Notes: a model not told the origin generated them from the letters alone. A stretch of DNA of 64,000 nucleotides from Acinetobacter courvalinii (GCF_014635545.1 NZ_BMDA01000003.1:248001-312000); one strand, 5' to 3'. Counted from the stretch's first letter, positions 10,826 through 20,795 are shown. A program made the numbers and translations.

Positions 10826-11443
10826 ATGGAAATCGTATGCCTAGATCTTGAAGGGGTGTTAGTTCCGGAAATCTGGATTAACTTTGCAAAAAAAACAGGG
10901 ATTAAAGAACTTGAGGCAACGACACGTGATATTCCTGATTACGATGTGTTGATGACTCAGCGTTTGAATATCTTAAAACAGCATGGTTTGGGCTTAAATG
11001 ATATTCAGGCCGTGATTGCAGAGATGGGGCCTTTTGAAGGGGCAAAAGAGTTTGTGGAATGGGCGCGTACGCATTTCCAGCTGATTATTTTATCTGATAC
11101 TTTCTATGAATTTGCTCATCCACTCATGAAACAGTTGGGATGGCCAACGATTTTCTGTCATAAGCTTGAGACAGATGAAAATGGCATGATTACCGCGTAT
11201 AAATTACGTCAACCTGATCAAAAGCGCCAAGCAGTCAAAGCATTACATGGCTTAAACTTCCGTGTTATTGCGGCAGGTGATTCTTATAACGATACCACCA
11301 TGCTGGGTGAAGCGGATCATGGTTTTTTGTTCGATGCACCAGCCAATGTGATTGCCGAGTTTCCACAGTTCCCACCATTGCATGGTTATGAGGCATTAAA
11401 ACAGGCGATTCGTTCAGTATCACAACGTGATATTCCAGAATAA
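10826..11443 (+). CDS. thrH: bifunctional phosphoserine phosphatase / homoserine phosphotransferase ThrH
   Basis: ThrH is a HAD-superfamily enzyme that dephosphorylates phosphoserine and can transfer the phosphate to homoserine, linking serine and threonine synthesis. The N-terminal HAD motif is DLEGVLVPEIW (residues 7-17), with Glu in the middle position as in ThrH. The other motifs are ILSDTFYEF (about 88-96) and the C-terminal AAGDSYNDTTM (about 150-160). The 205-residue length fits. It is monocistronic with a strong terminator. Confidence 0.93.
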   Translation: MEIVCLDLEGVLVPEIWINFAKKTGIKELEATTRDIPDYDVLMTQRLNILKQHGLGLNDIQAVIAEMGPFEGAKEFVEWARTHFQLIILSDTFYEFAHPLMKQLGWPTIFCHKLETDENGMITAYKLRQPDQKRQAVKALHGLNFRVIAAGDSYNDTTMLGEADHGFLFDAPANVIAEFPQFPPLHGYEALKQAIRSVSQRDIPE

Positions 11444-11485
11444 TTCATCCATCTGATTACTGATTTTTAAAAATTCCAAAATAAT

Positions 11486-11511
11486 AAAAGGCGCTTAAAG
11501 CGCCTTTTATT
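11486..11511. terminator. bidirectional rho-independent terminator
   Basis: A perfect 10-bp stem (AAAAGGCGCT at 11486-11495, complement at 11499-11508) has a TAA loop and T- and A-tracts built into the stem. It lies between convergent thrH and the first fadL-like gene. Confidence 0.85.
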
Positions 11512-11523
11512 ATGCGTCAAGCA

Positions 11524-12753
11524 TTAGAACTTATAGCCAATTTTTAAGCCATATGCGATTGCATCATTATTCTCAAATTCAGCCACATAACCCGGTGTAT
11601 TAAATTGAGAACCTGATTGCGCTTTGGCATCACCAAGCCAGAAGTATTTCACACCACCCGCAATAAAGGTTGCAGGGGTAGGGCTATATTGAACACCTAC
11701 ACCGATATTCCAGTAGCCTTCTGTTGGGCCTAATGTGGTGACAGGGTTGCCAGCGCCAGAATCCCAACCTACAGAGAGGTTGCCAGCCCATTGATCATTG
11801 ATTTTACGACCAACGCCTGCGGTAATCGAGTATTGATCTTCGGTATAGGCCACCAGATCGAAACCATCTTTTTTGCCTGTTGAAGCAATGATTGGTGGTA
11901 AAGTCGAAGCAGCACCAAATTTATACGGACGAATCGCAAAGTCTTTCCAGTTCACCCAACGTAAATTCGCGAATGCAACTGTGTTTTCCATGATTCCAGT
12001 TTGGAAATCAAGGTTAACCGATTGAGGCGTAGTAATTTCTGTCACACCTTCTGAGTTATTAATTTTATTTAAAACAGCATCAAAACCAGCATTACCAGTC
12101 ATACCCGCTACACCATGCGTTTCATAAGCATTCATTTCATGCTTGATCTTGGCGCGATAAGTTAGAGAGGCTTTAAGCGCAATCTCAGGGATTTGATATG
12201 CCACCCCAGCTAACCAGCCCACTGCTTCATCACGGCCTGTTTTAAAATCATAACCGCTATATGCACTATAGCTTTGACCGCGTAATAACACGGTACTGTC
12301 TAAGGTTTGATAAACCGCACCTGCATACAGGTTCCAGTTCTGGTTCGGCTGGTAACCGAATAACAGGTTTAAGTTTTCAGTATCCACGGTAACGGATGTG
12401 CCACCTTTAAACGGGACAGGGCGGCTTTCGATAAAGTTACTATGACCTGTATATTCTGCATCGGCACCATAAGGTTGATCATAGATCAAACCAATTGAAA
12501 ATTTGTCAGTTGCTTGAATTTTTAAGGCTGCATTAGGCGAGTAATAATGGTTCGCCATATTACCTGTATGGTTTTGCGAGATATCTTTACCTGATACATT
12601 GGGATCAAGAATGGTAATACCTGCTTCAAAATAATTGTTGGGTTGCAGGAATGCTGCAATGGATTGGCCCGAGCGATCCAGTGCTGCGGCAAATGTTGTC
12701 GTTGTTGGAACCAAGCTAAGTAGAAGAGCCGTTTGAATAGCATTCAGCTTCAT
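11524..12753 (-). CDS. FadL-family outer-membrane transport protein (copy 1)
   Basis: Proteins of the OmpP1/FadL family are 14-stranded outer-membrane barrels that take up long-chain fatty acids and other hydrophobic compounds. This 409-residue precursor has a signal peptide ending at about AFA-A (residue 22). The FadL-typical start of the mature protein follows (AALDRSGQS, where the hatch domain begins), and a C-terminal aromatic residue (YGLKIGYKF) is recognised by the Bam machinery. It is closely related to the next gene upstream, especially over the last 150 residues. The substrate is not readable from sequence. Confidence 0.88.
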   Translation of the reverse strand: MKLNAIQTALLLSLVPTTTTFAAALDRSGQSIAAFLQPNNYFEAGITILDPNVSGKDISQNHTGNMANHYYSPNAALKIQATDKFSIGLIYDQPYGADAEYTGHSNFIESRPVPFKGGTSVTVDTENLNLLFGYQPNQNWNLYAGAVYQTLDSTVLLRGQSYSAYSGYDFKTGRDEAVGWLAGVAYQIPEIALKASLTYRAKIKHEMNAYETHGVAGMTGNAGFDAVLNKINNSEGVTEITTPQSVNLDFQTGIMENTVAFANLRWVNWKDFAIRPYKFGAASTLPPIIASTGKKDGFDLVAYTEDQYSITAGVGRKINDQWAGNLSVGWDSGAGNPVTTLGPTEGYWNIGVGVQYSPTPATFIAGGVKYFWLGDAKAQSGSQFNTPGYVAEFENNDAIAYGLKIGYKF

Positions 12754-13006
12754 TAATATGTTCTCTCAAATCACTTTGTAACAGAATGGCGCGAAAAGTA
12801 TCATAATTTTTATGGGCTTAAATATTTTACAAATGTCAATAAATGAACTGGCAAGGTCACCAAAAATACTTGAGCATTCATGTTTTATCTAGATGGATTG
12901 TGTGTGAGAAATGAGCAGGGGGATTTATCTATTCTTTTGATTTTATTTATTAAAATTGTATAAAAAAAGGCCATCCTGAGATGACCTTTTGATTTAAATC
13001 ATTTGA

Positions 13007-14536
13007 TTAGAATTTATAACCAATTTTTAAACCATATGCGATTGCATTGTTGTCTTCAAACTTAGCTACATAGTCATCGCTACCTGCTTGAGCACCAGTT
13101 TGCGCTTTAGCATCGCCTAACCAGAAATATTTTACGCCACCCGCGATAAAGGTTGCGGGAGTCGGGCTGTATTGTAAGCCTACACCCACGTTCCAGTAAC
13201 CTTCAGTTGGACCAAGTGTCGTGACAGGGTTACCTGCACCAGAGTCCCAACCTACAGAAACGTTACCAGCCCATTGCTCGCTCAGTTTGCGACCAACACC
13301 AGCGTTTACAGACCATTGGTCATCAGAATATTCAACAAGGTTGAAACCATTTTGTTTCCCAGGGACTAAACCAGCACCACCCAATACTTTCGATAATTCT
13401 CCAAATTTATAAGGTTGGATTGAGAAATCTTTCCAGTTCACCCAGCGAATATTTGCAAATGCAACTGTATTGGCCATGATACCTGTTTGGAAATCAAGGT
13501 TTACCGATTGAGGAGTTGTGATTTTCGTTTTCTTATCAGCATTTAAACCTGCAAGTTTACTTGGATCAACGCCTAGACCTGCAAGTACATCAGTTAAACC
13601 AGGGAAGCCTAATAATGAAAGATCCTCTCTGATTTTTACATCATGATCAATTTCAGAGCGATAAGTTAAAGATGCTTTAAGTGCAATTTCTGGAATCTGA
13701 TAAGCAGCACCTGCTAACCAGCCCACACCAGTTGTTTCTTTAATATCAGCATCATAGCCATTATAAACACTATATGCTTCACCACGTAGTTTTACACTAC
13801 CTTTTACTGTTTGAAGTACAGGACCTGCATAGAAATTAAGGTTATTATTTGGTTGGAACCCGAACACCATTGAAAGGTTTTGGGTGTCAACTTGAACTTC
13901 TGTATTATTGGAGCCAGTACTTGAGCCAAGATAACCCTTAGCTGCATTTAATGCGGCTTGAGTTTGCTGTAACTTTTGTAATCCACCTGCGACTGTAGCA
14001 TTACCGCCTTGAGCAACTTGTTGTAGCGCACCTAAAACTTCTTGTTGGGTTGGATTTGCTGGATCTCCACCAGTAGCTCCAGTAACCGCTTGTAGTGCTG
14101 GTCCAAATGATGAACCAGCCGCTTGAATTAATTGGTTAATTGATCTAGTTGATAAATCATTTAAAGATTTTTGATTCAAAACACCGTCATTTGGATTTGA
14201 TACAAAAACATTGTCGCCACTATATTTTGCATCGGCGCCAAATGGTTGATCATATAATAAACCGAAAGAAATATTATCAGTCAGTTGAAGTTTTAAAGCT
14301 GCGCTAGGGAACATGTAATCGTCGCCCATATCGCCAATTTTACGTGTAGTTGACGATGTACCAGCTTCTTGACCTTTCACTGTTGGGTCTAAAACTGAAA
14401 TCCCCGCTTCAAAATAATTACCCGGCTGTAAAAATGCAGACATAGATTGACCTGAACGGTCCAACGCTGCTGCAAAAACTCCTGTTGCAGGTAGCGTTGC
14501 TAAGATCATGGCAGTGCTAAGATGTTTTAATTTCAT
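13007..14536 (-). CDS. FadL-family outer-membrane transport protein (copy 2, with insertion)
   Basis: This is the paralogue of the preceding gene, with the same signal peptide style, AALDRSGQS mature start and YGLKIGYKF end. ATG 14536 is preferred because AAGGAAAG lies just upstream; a TTG at 14560 would add eight residues. The 509-residue product is about 100 residues longer than copy 1. The extra length is a Gln/Ala/Gly/Asn-rich segment at about residues 115-210, between early barrel strands, probably an extracellular loop or plug. Separate promoters are likely, since 253 bp separate the two genes. Confidence 0.88.
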   Translation of the reverse strand: MKLKHLSTAMILATLPATGVFAAALDRSGQSMSAFLQPGNYFEAGISVLDPTVKGQEAGTSSTTRKIGDMGDDYMFPSAALKLQLTDNISFGLLYDQPFGADAKYSGDNVFVSNPNDGVLNQKSLNDLSTRSINQLIQAAGSSFGPALQAVTGATGGDPANPTQQEVLGALQQVAQGGNATVAGGLQKLQQTQAALNAAKGYLGSSTGSNNTEVQVDTQNLSMVFGFQPNNNLNFYAGPVLQTVKGSVKLRGEAYSVYNGYDADIKETTGVGWLAGAAYQIPEIALKASLTYRSEIDHDVKIREDLSLLGFPGLTDVLAGLGVDPSKLAGLNADKKTKITTPQSVNLDFQTGIMANTVAFANIRWVNWKDFSIQPYKFGELSKVLGGAGLVPGKQNGFNLVEYSDDQWSVNAGVGRKLSEQWAGNVSVGWDSGAGNPVTTLGPTEGYWNVGVGLQYSPTPATFIAGGVKYFWLGDAKAQTGAQAGSDDYVAKFEDNNAIAYGLKIGYKF

Positions 14537-15020
14537 TTTTAATCTTTCCTTGAACTTCAAGATTCTTAAGTGTTAAGAAGCTATGATCTGACAACAAAAA
14601 GTTATCTATCGTGATTGGCTATAACTTCATGTAACAAAAATACCATAATTAAAATAAGAGTAAATGTTCTAAATGAACTCGACAGTATGAGCAGATCGCT
14701 GAAAGTGGACAAAAATAAATCTTAAAAAATTTATATACATATGTGTTTTTATTGGTAATGTGATGATAAATATAAAATATTATTCTAAAATAATAATCAT
14801 TTATTTTTGCAGTTTTGAAAAAAAAGTTTTTTATTTGGTCAAAGATTTTTTGTAAAAAATGAGATTTATTTCTTCATGATTTAAGTTTTTGGTGTTTTTT
14901 AAGCCAATTTTCAGAATTCAAATAATTTTGCTGCGAAAGCCGTATTGTACGGGGACTGCCACACTTCAATTTATCTAGGGCTAAACAGCAGAGATGCAAG
15001 GCCACATAAGACTAAAATAA
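14537..15020. other. long AT-rich intergenic region
   Basis: About 480 bases lie between the fadL-like gene and the aldehyde dehydrogenase terminator. It is strongly AT-rich (14640-14930) with no convincing reading frame or RNA gene. It must contain the promoter of the fadL-like gene on the minus strand. A less AT-rich patch at about 14930-15010 has no interpretable content. Confidence 0.5.
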
Positions 15021-15052
15021 AAAAAGCATCTCATGACAAGATACTTTTTTAA
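15018..15052 (-). terminator. probable terminator of the aldehyde dehydrogenase gene
   Basis: AAAAAGCATCT and AGATACTTTTT (about 15021-15049) form a hairpin with one mismatch. On the minus strand a T-tract follows. It lies 20 bp past the stop of the aldehyde dehydrogenase gene. Confidence 0.6.
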
Positions 15053-15072
15053 ACCTACTGTTGATACAGAGG

Positions 15073-16533
15073 TTATTTGATATTCGGATCGCCCTGTTTC
15101 AAGAAGAAACGTAAGGCCAGCTTTTGTACCCAAGTACCATACGGAGGATAGAACAGTTGGGTCGGGAAGAAACGATGACGGGCAAACACTGTTTTGGCAT
15201 GTGAAAGTTCTCGGAAGCCTTCTTCGCCGTGATAAGTCCCCATGCCTGAGTTCCCAATACCACCAAAAGGCGCATCATGATTGACCACATGCCAGCCCCA
15301 GTCATTGATGGTGACCCCACCTGAGTGAGTCTGCTTGAGAATATAATCTCGTTCACCGGCATCATGGCTAAAACAATATAAGGCTAGCGGTCTTTCGCCT
15401 GCACGAATATATTGAATGGCCTCATCTAAAGTATCGTAGGCGACAACAGGTAACACAGGACCAAACAATTCTTCTTTTAAAATCCGCATATCTGCTGTGC
15501 AATTCAATACGATATGTACCGGCATACGGCGTGCATCTTTGTCACGATCATATTCACCACAGGCAATCACCTGAGCACCTTTGGCTTGTGCATCATCCAG
15601 TATCTCTAATAAACGTTTGAGATGACGCTCATTTACAATCGAGGTGTAGTTAGAGTTAGTGCTGATATTTGCCCCATACATGTTGGTAAAGCTGGATTGG
15701 CATTCAGCAACGAAGTCATCCACCTTTTCTTTTGGCACTAATGCGTAGTCAGGGGCAACACAGATCTGACCACAATTGGTCGCTTTACCATGTAATACCC
15801 GCTTTGCTGCATCGGCTAAAGGATAGTTACGGCTAATCAGGGCAGGGGATTTACCCCCCAGTTCCAGTGTTACCGGGGTCAGGTTGTCTGCCGCTGCACG
15901 CATTACCACACGGCCAATCGCAGGTGAACCTGTAAATACGATATGGTTAAAAGGCAAAGAGGTAAATTGGGCTGGATCTAAAATTTCTTCACCAAACACC
16001 GCCACTTCATCTTCCCTAAACACTTCCGCTAGCATACGTTTAACCACGGCATTGGTTGCCGGTGTTACTTCAGGCAGTTTAATCATGACTCGATTGCCCG
16101 CAGCAATTGCTGCAATCAGGGGACCCAAAGCCAGATAAACGGGGAAGTTCCATGGCACAATCACGCCAACCACACCTTTGGGCTGATATTGCACACGAAG
16201 ATGATTGGATAAAAACAGCAATTCAGTATGACGTTTGCTGGGGCGCATCCAGCGTTTTAAATGACGAATCGCATGTTCTGCCTCGAGTACTGAACCGAGC
16301 AAGTCGAGTAATTTTGACTCATCAACTGAGCGTGAACTAAAGTCACTATTGATTGCAGTGGCAATCACATCTTGATAACGGATGATTTGTTTTTTTATTT
16401 GGACGAGCTTGCTGCGACGATCATCCAGCTCCGGATAAGGCTTGGCATCAAAAGCACGACGTTGTTGCTTAAAAACCGAATACATATGTTCAGTTGCCGA
16501 ATCAGCCAAAGCGTGGGAAGTTGAAAGTGTCAT
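15073..16533 (-). CDS. coniferyl-aldehyde dehydrogenase-type aldehyde dehydrogenase
   Basis: This NAD(P)-dependent aldehyde dehydrogenase oxidises an aldehyde to the acid. The active-site Glu224 (in ELGGKSP) and nucleophile Cys258 (in NCGQICVAPDY) are in place. The VPWNFP motif (residues 127-131) and the C-terminal APFGGIGNSGMG block are also present. The 486-residue length and the GQICVAPDY wording fit the coniferyl-aldehyde / long-chain aldehyde branch. A good ribosome-binding site (AAGGAGC) precedes ATG 16533. It is divergent from an AraC-family gene that probably regulates it. The natural aldehyde cannot be deduced. Confidence 0.9.
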   Translation of the reverse strand: MTLSTSHALADSATEHMYSVFKQQRRAFDAKPYPELDDRRSKLVQIKKQIIRYQDVIATAINSDFSSRSVDESKLLDLLGSVLEAEHAIRHLKRWMRPSKRHTELLFLSNHLRVQYQPKGVVGVIVPWNFPVYLALGPLIAAIAAGNRVMIKLPEVTPATNAVVKRMLAEVFREDEVAVFGEEILDPAQFTSLPFNHIVFTGSPAIGRVVMRAAADNLTPVTLELGGKSPALISRNYPLADAAKRVLHGKATNCGQICVAPDYALVPKEKVDDFVAECQSSFTNMYGANISTNSNYTSIVNERHLKRLLEILDDAQAKGAQVIACGEYDRDKDARRMPVHIVLNCTADMRILKEELFGPVLPVVAYDTLDEAIQYIRAGERPLALYCFSHDAGERDYILKQTHSGGVTINDWGWHVVNHDAPFGGIGNSGMGTYHGEEGFRELSHAKTVFARHRFFPTQLFYPPYGTWVQKLALRFFLKQGDPNIK

Positions 16534-16665
16534 TTGTTGCTCCTTTCATGCTTATTAGTAGAATAGACTTTATGATTGATGTGCTTTGTGGTCGATGTTA
16601 AATTGAGACAACAAAAAGTAATTTCGTGCCATTATGCATCATCACTCAAGGAAAGAGGTGAGAAA

Positions 16666-17739
16666 ATGCGTAAATCAGCTGCTGGACACAATGTCATTGA
16701 AGGGCGCTATGATGATCCAGATACCGGTTCGGGAATTCCCTTACTTGGCTTAAGCAGTTTGCTTAATGAAATGCAGCAGCAAGGATATCCAATACCCGTT
16801 GTGCTGGAAGGAACGGGGATTGCAGTTGAAGCCTTAACCAGCGCCACGTCCAATGTCTCTCAATATCAGAAGTTAAAACTTTTTCAGAATATCCAGCGCC
16901 TGTCTAAAGACCCTCTGATCGGAATACGTGCCGGACAAAAGCAACGCTTATCTGATTTTGGGGTATATGGCTATGCCTTATATGCATCGCGCAATCTGCA
17001 ACAGGCTGCTGAGTTAGGGATGCGCCATATCAAGCTTGCAGGCCCCGTTCTCAAAAAAACCTTTTATATTCAAAATAACACGGCCATTTTCGAAGGTCAT
17101 GAAATTATTGCCTTGGGTAAGCTGTTACCGTTGGTGTGCGAGTTCTGGTTCAGCTCCATTCAAACCCTGATTGAATGTGTATTGGAAGCACCGTTTCAAG
17201 CGCAAAAACTGTTGCTGCCTTATCCTGCGCCGGCCTATGCCGAAGAATATCAAAAAGCCTTCCGTTGTCCGGTGGAGTTTGATGCTGATGTGATGCAGTG
17301 GCATTTTGCACTTGAGTGGCTAGATCAACCCTGTCCCAATGCCAATCCGATTACGGCGGACATGTGCCAATCCTTTTGTGCGCGTATGCTGGGTACAGCG
17401 GACGAGCAACAAGAGCCGGAATTGGTACGTACCATTCGCCTGTTACTATTAGATTCGGTCGGGGGCTTTCCGACCGCGCAAGCAATCGCGGATCAACTGC
17501 ATTTATCCAAAAGGACCTTATACCGTCGTCTGGCAGATCTCGAGATGAGCTATCAGGAGATTTTAGATAGCACCAGAAGACGACTGGCAGATGAATATTT
17601 AGCCACCAGTTTAAGTGTGGATGAAATTGCGGAACGATTGGGATTTTCAGATACCTCGAATTTCAGGAAAGCTTACCGGAACTGGGTGGGTATTTCACCA
17701 AATGAATATAGAGCGCATAAAAACAAGATAATTGAATAA
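16666..17739 (+). CDS. AraC-family transcriptional regulator
   Basis: The 357-residue DNA-binding regulator starts at ATG 16666, which follows GAAAGAGGTGAG; an upstream ATG at 16576 has no ribosome-binding site. The N-terminal 230 residues form the effector-binding part of the type found in OruR/ArgR-like AraC regulators. The C-terminal 100 residues carry two helix-turn-helix motifs, the second with DEIAERLGFSDTSNFRKAYR. It is divergent from the aldehyde dehydrogenase gene with a short shared promoter region, so that gene is the likely target. The effector is unknown. Confidence 0.88.
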   Translation: MRKSAAGHNVIEGRYDDPDTGSGIPLLGLSSLLNEMQQQGYPIPVVLEGTGIAVEALTSATSNVSQYQKLKLFQNIQRLSKDPLIGIRAGQKQRLSDFGVYGYALYASRNLQQAAELGMRHIKLAGPVLKKTFYIQNNTAIFEGHEIIALGKLLPLVCEFWFSSIQTLIECVLEAPFQAQKLLLPYPAPAYAEEYQKAFRCPVEFDADVMQWHFALEWLDQPCPNANPITADMCQSFCARMLGTADEQQEPELVRTIRLLLLDSVGGFPTAQAIADQLHLSKRTLYRRLADLEMSYQEILDSTRRRLADEYLATSLSVDEIAERLGFSDTSNFRKAYRNWVGISPNEYRAHKNKIIE

Positions 17740-18207
17740 TAAAAATAGGTTTTATTCTCAAAATATGAATTTACTCTTTTATTTTCTGATATAAATTAGA
17801 AAGTATATTGTTATAATTTTCCAGTCCTTTTAAATAAGCAGATAGCCGCTTGTATTTTAGCCAAGTGTGTCGCCGGATAATTAAATGATATTTATTTTAA
17901 TTATCATTCAATAAAATGTGTTAAATTTTAATCAAAAGTTGCACCATAATGTGTCATTATTTTAATCAATATAGGTCATTTAAAAAGCTTATTTTGATTG
18001 GTCGGTATATAATAATATTTTAAAAATCATAAATTTGATAATAATTACCCCGCTTTAATTTTTAAAACATTTTTCATGTGAATGGGTGGGGTGTGCATAT
18101 AATAAAATTAAATGAATTGCTTAAAGTTAAATCGCATAGAATCGGTCCTTAATTCGGGTAAGGTGTTTACCCATAAAAAAAACTTATCAGGCTAAGGATT
18201 GCTTTAA
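17740..18207. other. AT-rich intergenic region before the citrate transporter
   Basis: 468 bases are strongly AT-rich with many runs of T and A. I find no reading frame with coding character and no RNA gene. It presumably carries the promoter of the CitMHS gene and terminates the AraC transcript, but I cannot point to a clear site. Confidence 0.5.
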
Positions 18208-19545
18208 ATGCTGACTTTTTTAGGTATCAGCATGATCATGTGTTTCATGTATTTGATCATGTCAAAACGTCTCAGTGCATTGGTTGCATTAATCTTAATC
18301 CCTTTTATCTTCGCTATTATTGCCTGGGGCTTAGGTTTCTATTTTGAAAGCCTGAGCCATATTCAGTTGGCTGAGCTTGGAAATACCATGCTGGATGGTA
18401 TTAAGAAGCTTGCTCCAACAGGCGTAATGTTACTTTTCGCTATTTTATATTTTGCTTTAATGATCGACTCGGGCCTATTCGACCCGTCAGTCAGATGGAT
18501 TTTAAAGAAAGTGAAGGGTGATCCACTAAAAATCACTTTAGGAACGGTCTTTTTAACCCTGCTGGTATCCTTGGATGGTGACGGTTCAACCACCTATATG
18601 ATCTGTGTGGCAGCCATGATGCCATTATATAAACGGGTGGGAATGAATCCGCTGATCATGACCTGCTTGATGTTGCTGTGTAGTGGTGTGATGAACCTGA
18701 CGCCGTGGGGTGGGCCAACCGCACGTGCAGCCAGTGCGCTTCAGGTCGATGCTAGTGATGTTTTTATCCCGATGATTCCATCTATGGTGATTGCAGCAGC
18801 CTGGTTATTCTTCCTAGCCTATCTCTATGGCAAATATGAGCGCAAACGTCTGGGCGTGATTGAACTGGTGGATATTAGCCATGCGGATAATATTTCCATT
18901 TCCAAAGATCCGGAAGCACAACGTCCGCACTTACGCTGGTTTAACGGGATTCTTACCCTGGTACTCATGGCGTCTTTGGTAAAAGGGATTTTACCGATGT
19001 CGATCCTGTTTATGCTGGGCTTCTGTATTGCATTGGTGGTGAACTACCCATGCGTCAATATGCAGAAAAAACGGATTGCGATGCATGCGGATAGCGTATT
19101 GGCCGTGGTCGGTGTGATCTTTGCTGCAGGTGTATTCACCGGTATTCTATCGGGCACGGGCATGGTTGAAGCGATGTCGAAAGGCTTCGTCGCTGTGATT
19201 CCGCCAAGCTTAGGACCTTATCTGGCACCGATCACTGGGGTTTTGAGCATGCCTCTAACCTTCTTCATGTCGAATGATGCTTTCTATTTTGGTGTGTTAC
19301 CGATTTTAGCTGAAGCAGCATCACATTATGGAATTAGCCCTGTTGAAGTAGCACGTGCCTCGATTATTGGACAGCCAATTCATTTATTATCTCCACTGGT
19401 ACCTTCGACCTATTTATTATGTGGTTTAGCTTCTGTTGAATTGGCCGATCATCAAAAATTTACCTTGAAGTGGGCATTTATTACCTGTTGCGTACTTATG
19501 GGTAGTGCTTTGATATTTGGTGTTTTTCCATTTTATAATCTGTAA
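18208..19545 (+). CDS. CitMHS-family citrate:cation symporter
   Basis: CitMHS transporters import citrate as a complex with Mg2+ or another divalent cation, together with protons. The 445-residue protein has about 11-12 hydrophobic segments. Family features include SLDGDGSTTYMICVAAMMPL (about residues 111-130), the LTPWGGPTARAA loop (about 169-180), and the C-terminal SNDAFYFGVLPIL and QPIHLLSPLVPSTYLL blocks. The ATG start follows GGCTAAGGATTG. It is followed by a porin gene 140 bp downstream, which may supply the outer-membrane step. Confidence 0.9.
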   Translation: MLTFLGISMIMCFMYLIMSKRLSALVALILIPFIFAIIAWGLGFYFESLSHIQLAELGNTMLDGIKKLAPTGVMLLFAILYFALMIDSGLFDPSVRWILKKVKGDPLKITLGTVFLTLLVSLDGDGSTTYMICVAAMMPLYKRVGMNPLIMTCLMLLCSGVMNLTPWGGPTARAASALQVDASDVFIPMIPSMVIAAAWLFFLAYLYGKYERKRLGVIELVDISHADNISISKDPEAQRPHLRWFNGILTLVLMASLVKGILPMSILFMLGFCIALVVNYPCVNMQKKRIAMHADSVLAVVGVIFAAGVFTGILSGTGMVEAMSKGFVAVIPPSLGPYLAPITGVLSMPLTFFMSNDAFYFGVLPILAEAASHYGISPVEVARASIIGQPIHLLSPLVPSTYLLCGLASVELADHQKFTLKWAFITCCVLMGSALIFGVFPFYNL

Positions 19546-19685
19546 TTCTGATTATTCATGTGCTTTTATGTCGAAAATATAAAAGCACATCATTTGATTT
19601 GAATCCCTGTTTATTTATTTTTTGCTTGGAATAGAGCGAAACAGATTTGTTTTAATTTTTTTTTGAGATGGTTAGGAAGATAACA

Positions 19686-20795
19686 ATGAAGATGAGAATT
19701 TTATTCGTCACAATGATGAGTATTGCAGCAAGTTCTGCATTTGCAGCGCCAAAATTATACGGCGAAATTGATGCCAGTCTGGATTATTTACCTGAAATGA
19801 ATGCCCATTCATCCAACCGCGATGTATGGAAAGTGAACAGTAATAGTTCATTTGTCGGGATTAAAGGTGAAGAAAAATTAACCGAGCATTTAAGTGCTGT
19901 TTATTTGGCTGAATGGGCATTTTATGCCGATGGAGATAAAACCGACTGGTCGCAACGTAATCGTTTTATCGGTTTGAAAGATGACCGTTTAGGTACACTT
20001 AAAGTAGGTAAACATAATACCCCATTAAAAGATTTATCCAGCCCAGTTGATAGTTTTAATAACTATATCAGTAATAAAGCCGATATCACGGGAATTATGA
20101 CCGGGGAGAACCGGGTCAATAATGTCGTGGTGTATGACTCTCCTGAGATTGCATTATATGAAGGTAATCTGGAAGCGAGTGTATTGCTGGCAACAGGCGA
20201 GAGCAAAGGGATTGAGGATGACGGGCATGGTGGTGTCAATGTCGCGGGACGTGGTTTGGGCGATGCCTGGTCTGCCTCGTTGAGCTATAACCATCCGATG
20301 TTCTTGGTTGGTGTTGGTTATGACAAGGCAATTCCAAGTGATTTCTTGGGACATGGCCTATTAAATAGCAAAGACACCGAAACTAAAGTTGATGAAGTAT
20401 TTGCCGCAGCTGATACGGTACGTGTGATTGGACGTTTGACGCCAATTGAAGGACTGGCATTAAAAACCTTATATCAAACCTCTAAAGTTACTGATAAAAA
20501 AGGAAATGATGAGGCCGCAGTTGATATCGATGATGCACAGGGCTGGTTAATCGGTGCTGAGTACAAGTTTCCTAATCAGTCAAAATGGGCAGTCAAGGCG
20601 CAATATAGCCAGAACTCTACCAGCTTTAAAAATGGCGCAGCTGACTTCGAGGCCAAGCAACTGCTTGTCGGTACGGATTATGCCTTTAATAAACAAGTGA
20701 AAGTCTATGGTTATGGTGGATATTCAACTTTTGAGCAGGCCAATGCTAAAGATAAGCAACCTGTAGTTGGTAGTGGTTTAGAATTTAAATTCTAA
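19686..20795 (+). CDS. Gram-negative porin (copy A)
   Basis: This is an outer-membrane trimeric-type porin. ATG 19686 is preferred, preceded by AGGAAG; a more distal ATG at 19668 would add six residues. The signal peptide ends at AFA-APKLYGEIDAS (cleavage near residue 21). The mature part has alternating beta strands and ends in LEFKF with a terminal Phe. The GWLIGAEYKF and NKQVKVYGYGGY strands near the end are typical. It is a clear paralogue of the porin at 35926. Its position after the citrate transporter suggests tricarboxylate uptake, but this is inference. Confidence 0.88.
   Translation: MKMRILFVTMMSIAASSAFAAPKLYGEIDASLDYLPEMNAHSSNRDVWKVNSNSSFVGIKGEEKLTEHLSAVYLAEWAFYADGDKTDWSQRNRFIGLKDDRLGTLKVGKHNTPLKDLSSPVDSFNNYISNKADITGIMTGENRVNNVVVYDSPEIALYEGNLEASVLLATGESKGIEDDGHGGVNVAGRGLGDAWSASLSYNHPMFLVGVGYDKAIPSDFLGHGLLNSKDTETKVDEVFAAADTVRVIGRLTPIEGLALKTLYQTSKVTDKKGNDEAAVDIDDAQGWLIGAEYKFPNQSKWAVKAQYSQNSTSFKNGAADFEAKQLLVGTDYAFNKQVKVYGYGGYSTFEQANAKDKQPVVGSGLEFKF

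Noticed and set aside
15099-15365. An 88-codon open frame within the aldehyde dehydrogenase gene, same strand, other frame
   Set aside because: It overlaps the conserved active-site end of the enzyme and has no start signal; a frame shadow.
17885-17915. A Fur-box-like AATTATCATT stretch upstream of the citrate transporter
   Set aside because: Only about half of the palindrome is present and the region is so AT-rich that chance matches are expected.
19686-20795. Possible OprD- or Omp33-type identity of the porins
   Set aside because: The mature start and strand pattern fit general Gram-negative porins; I see none of the Omp33 or OprD hallmarks.
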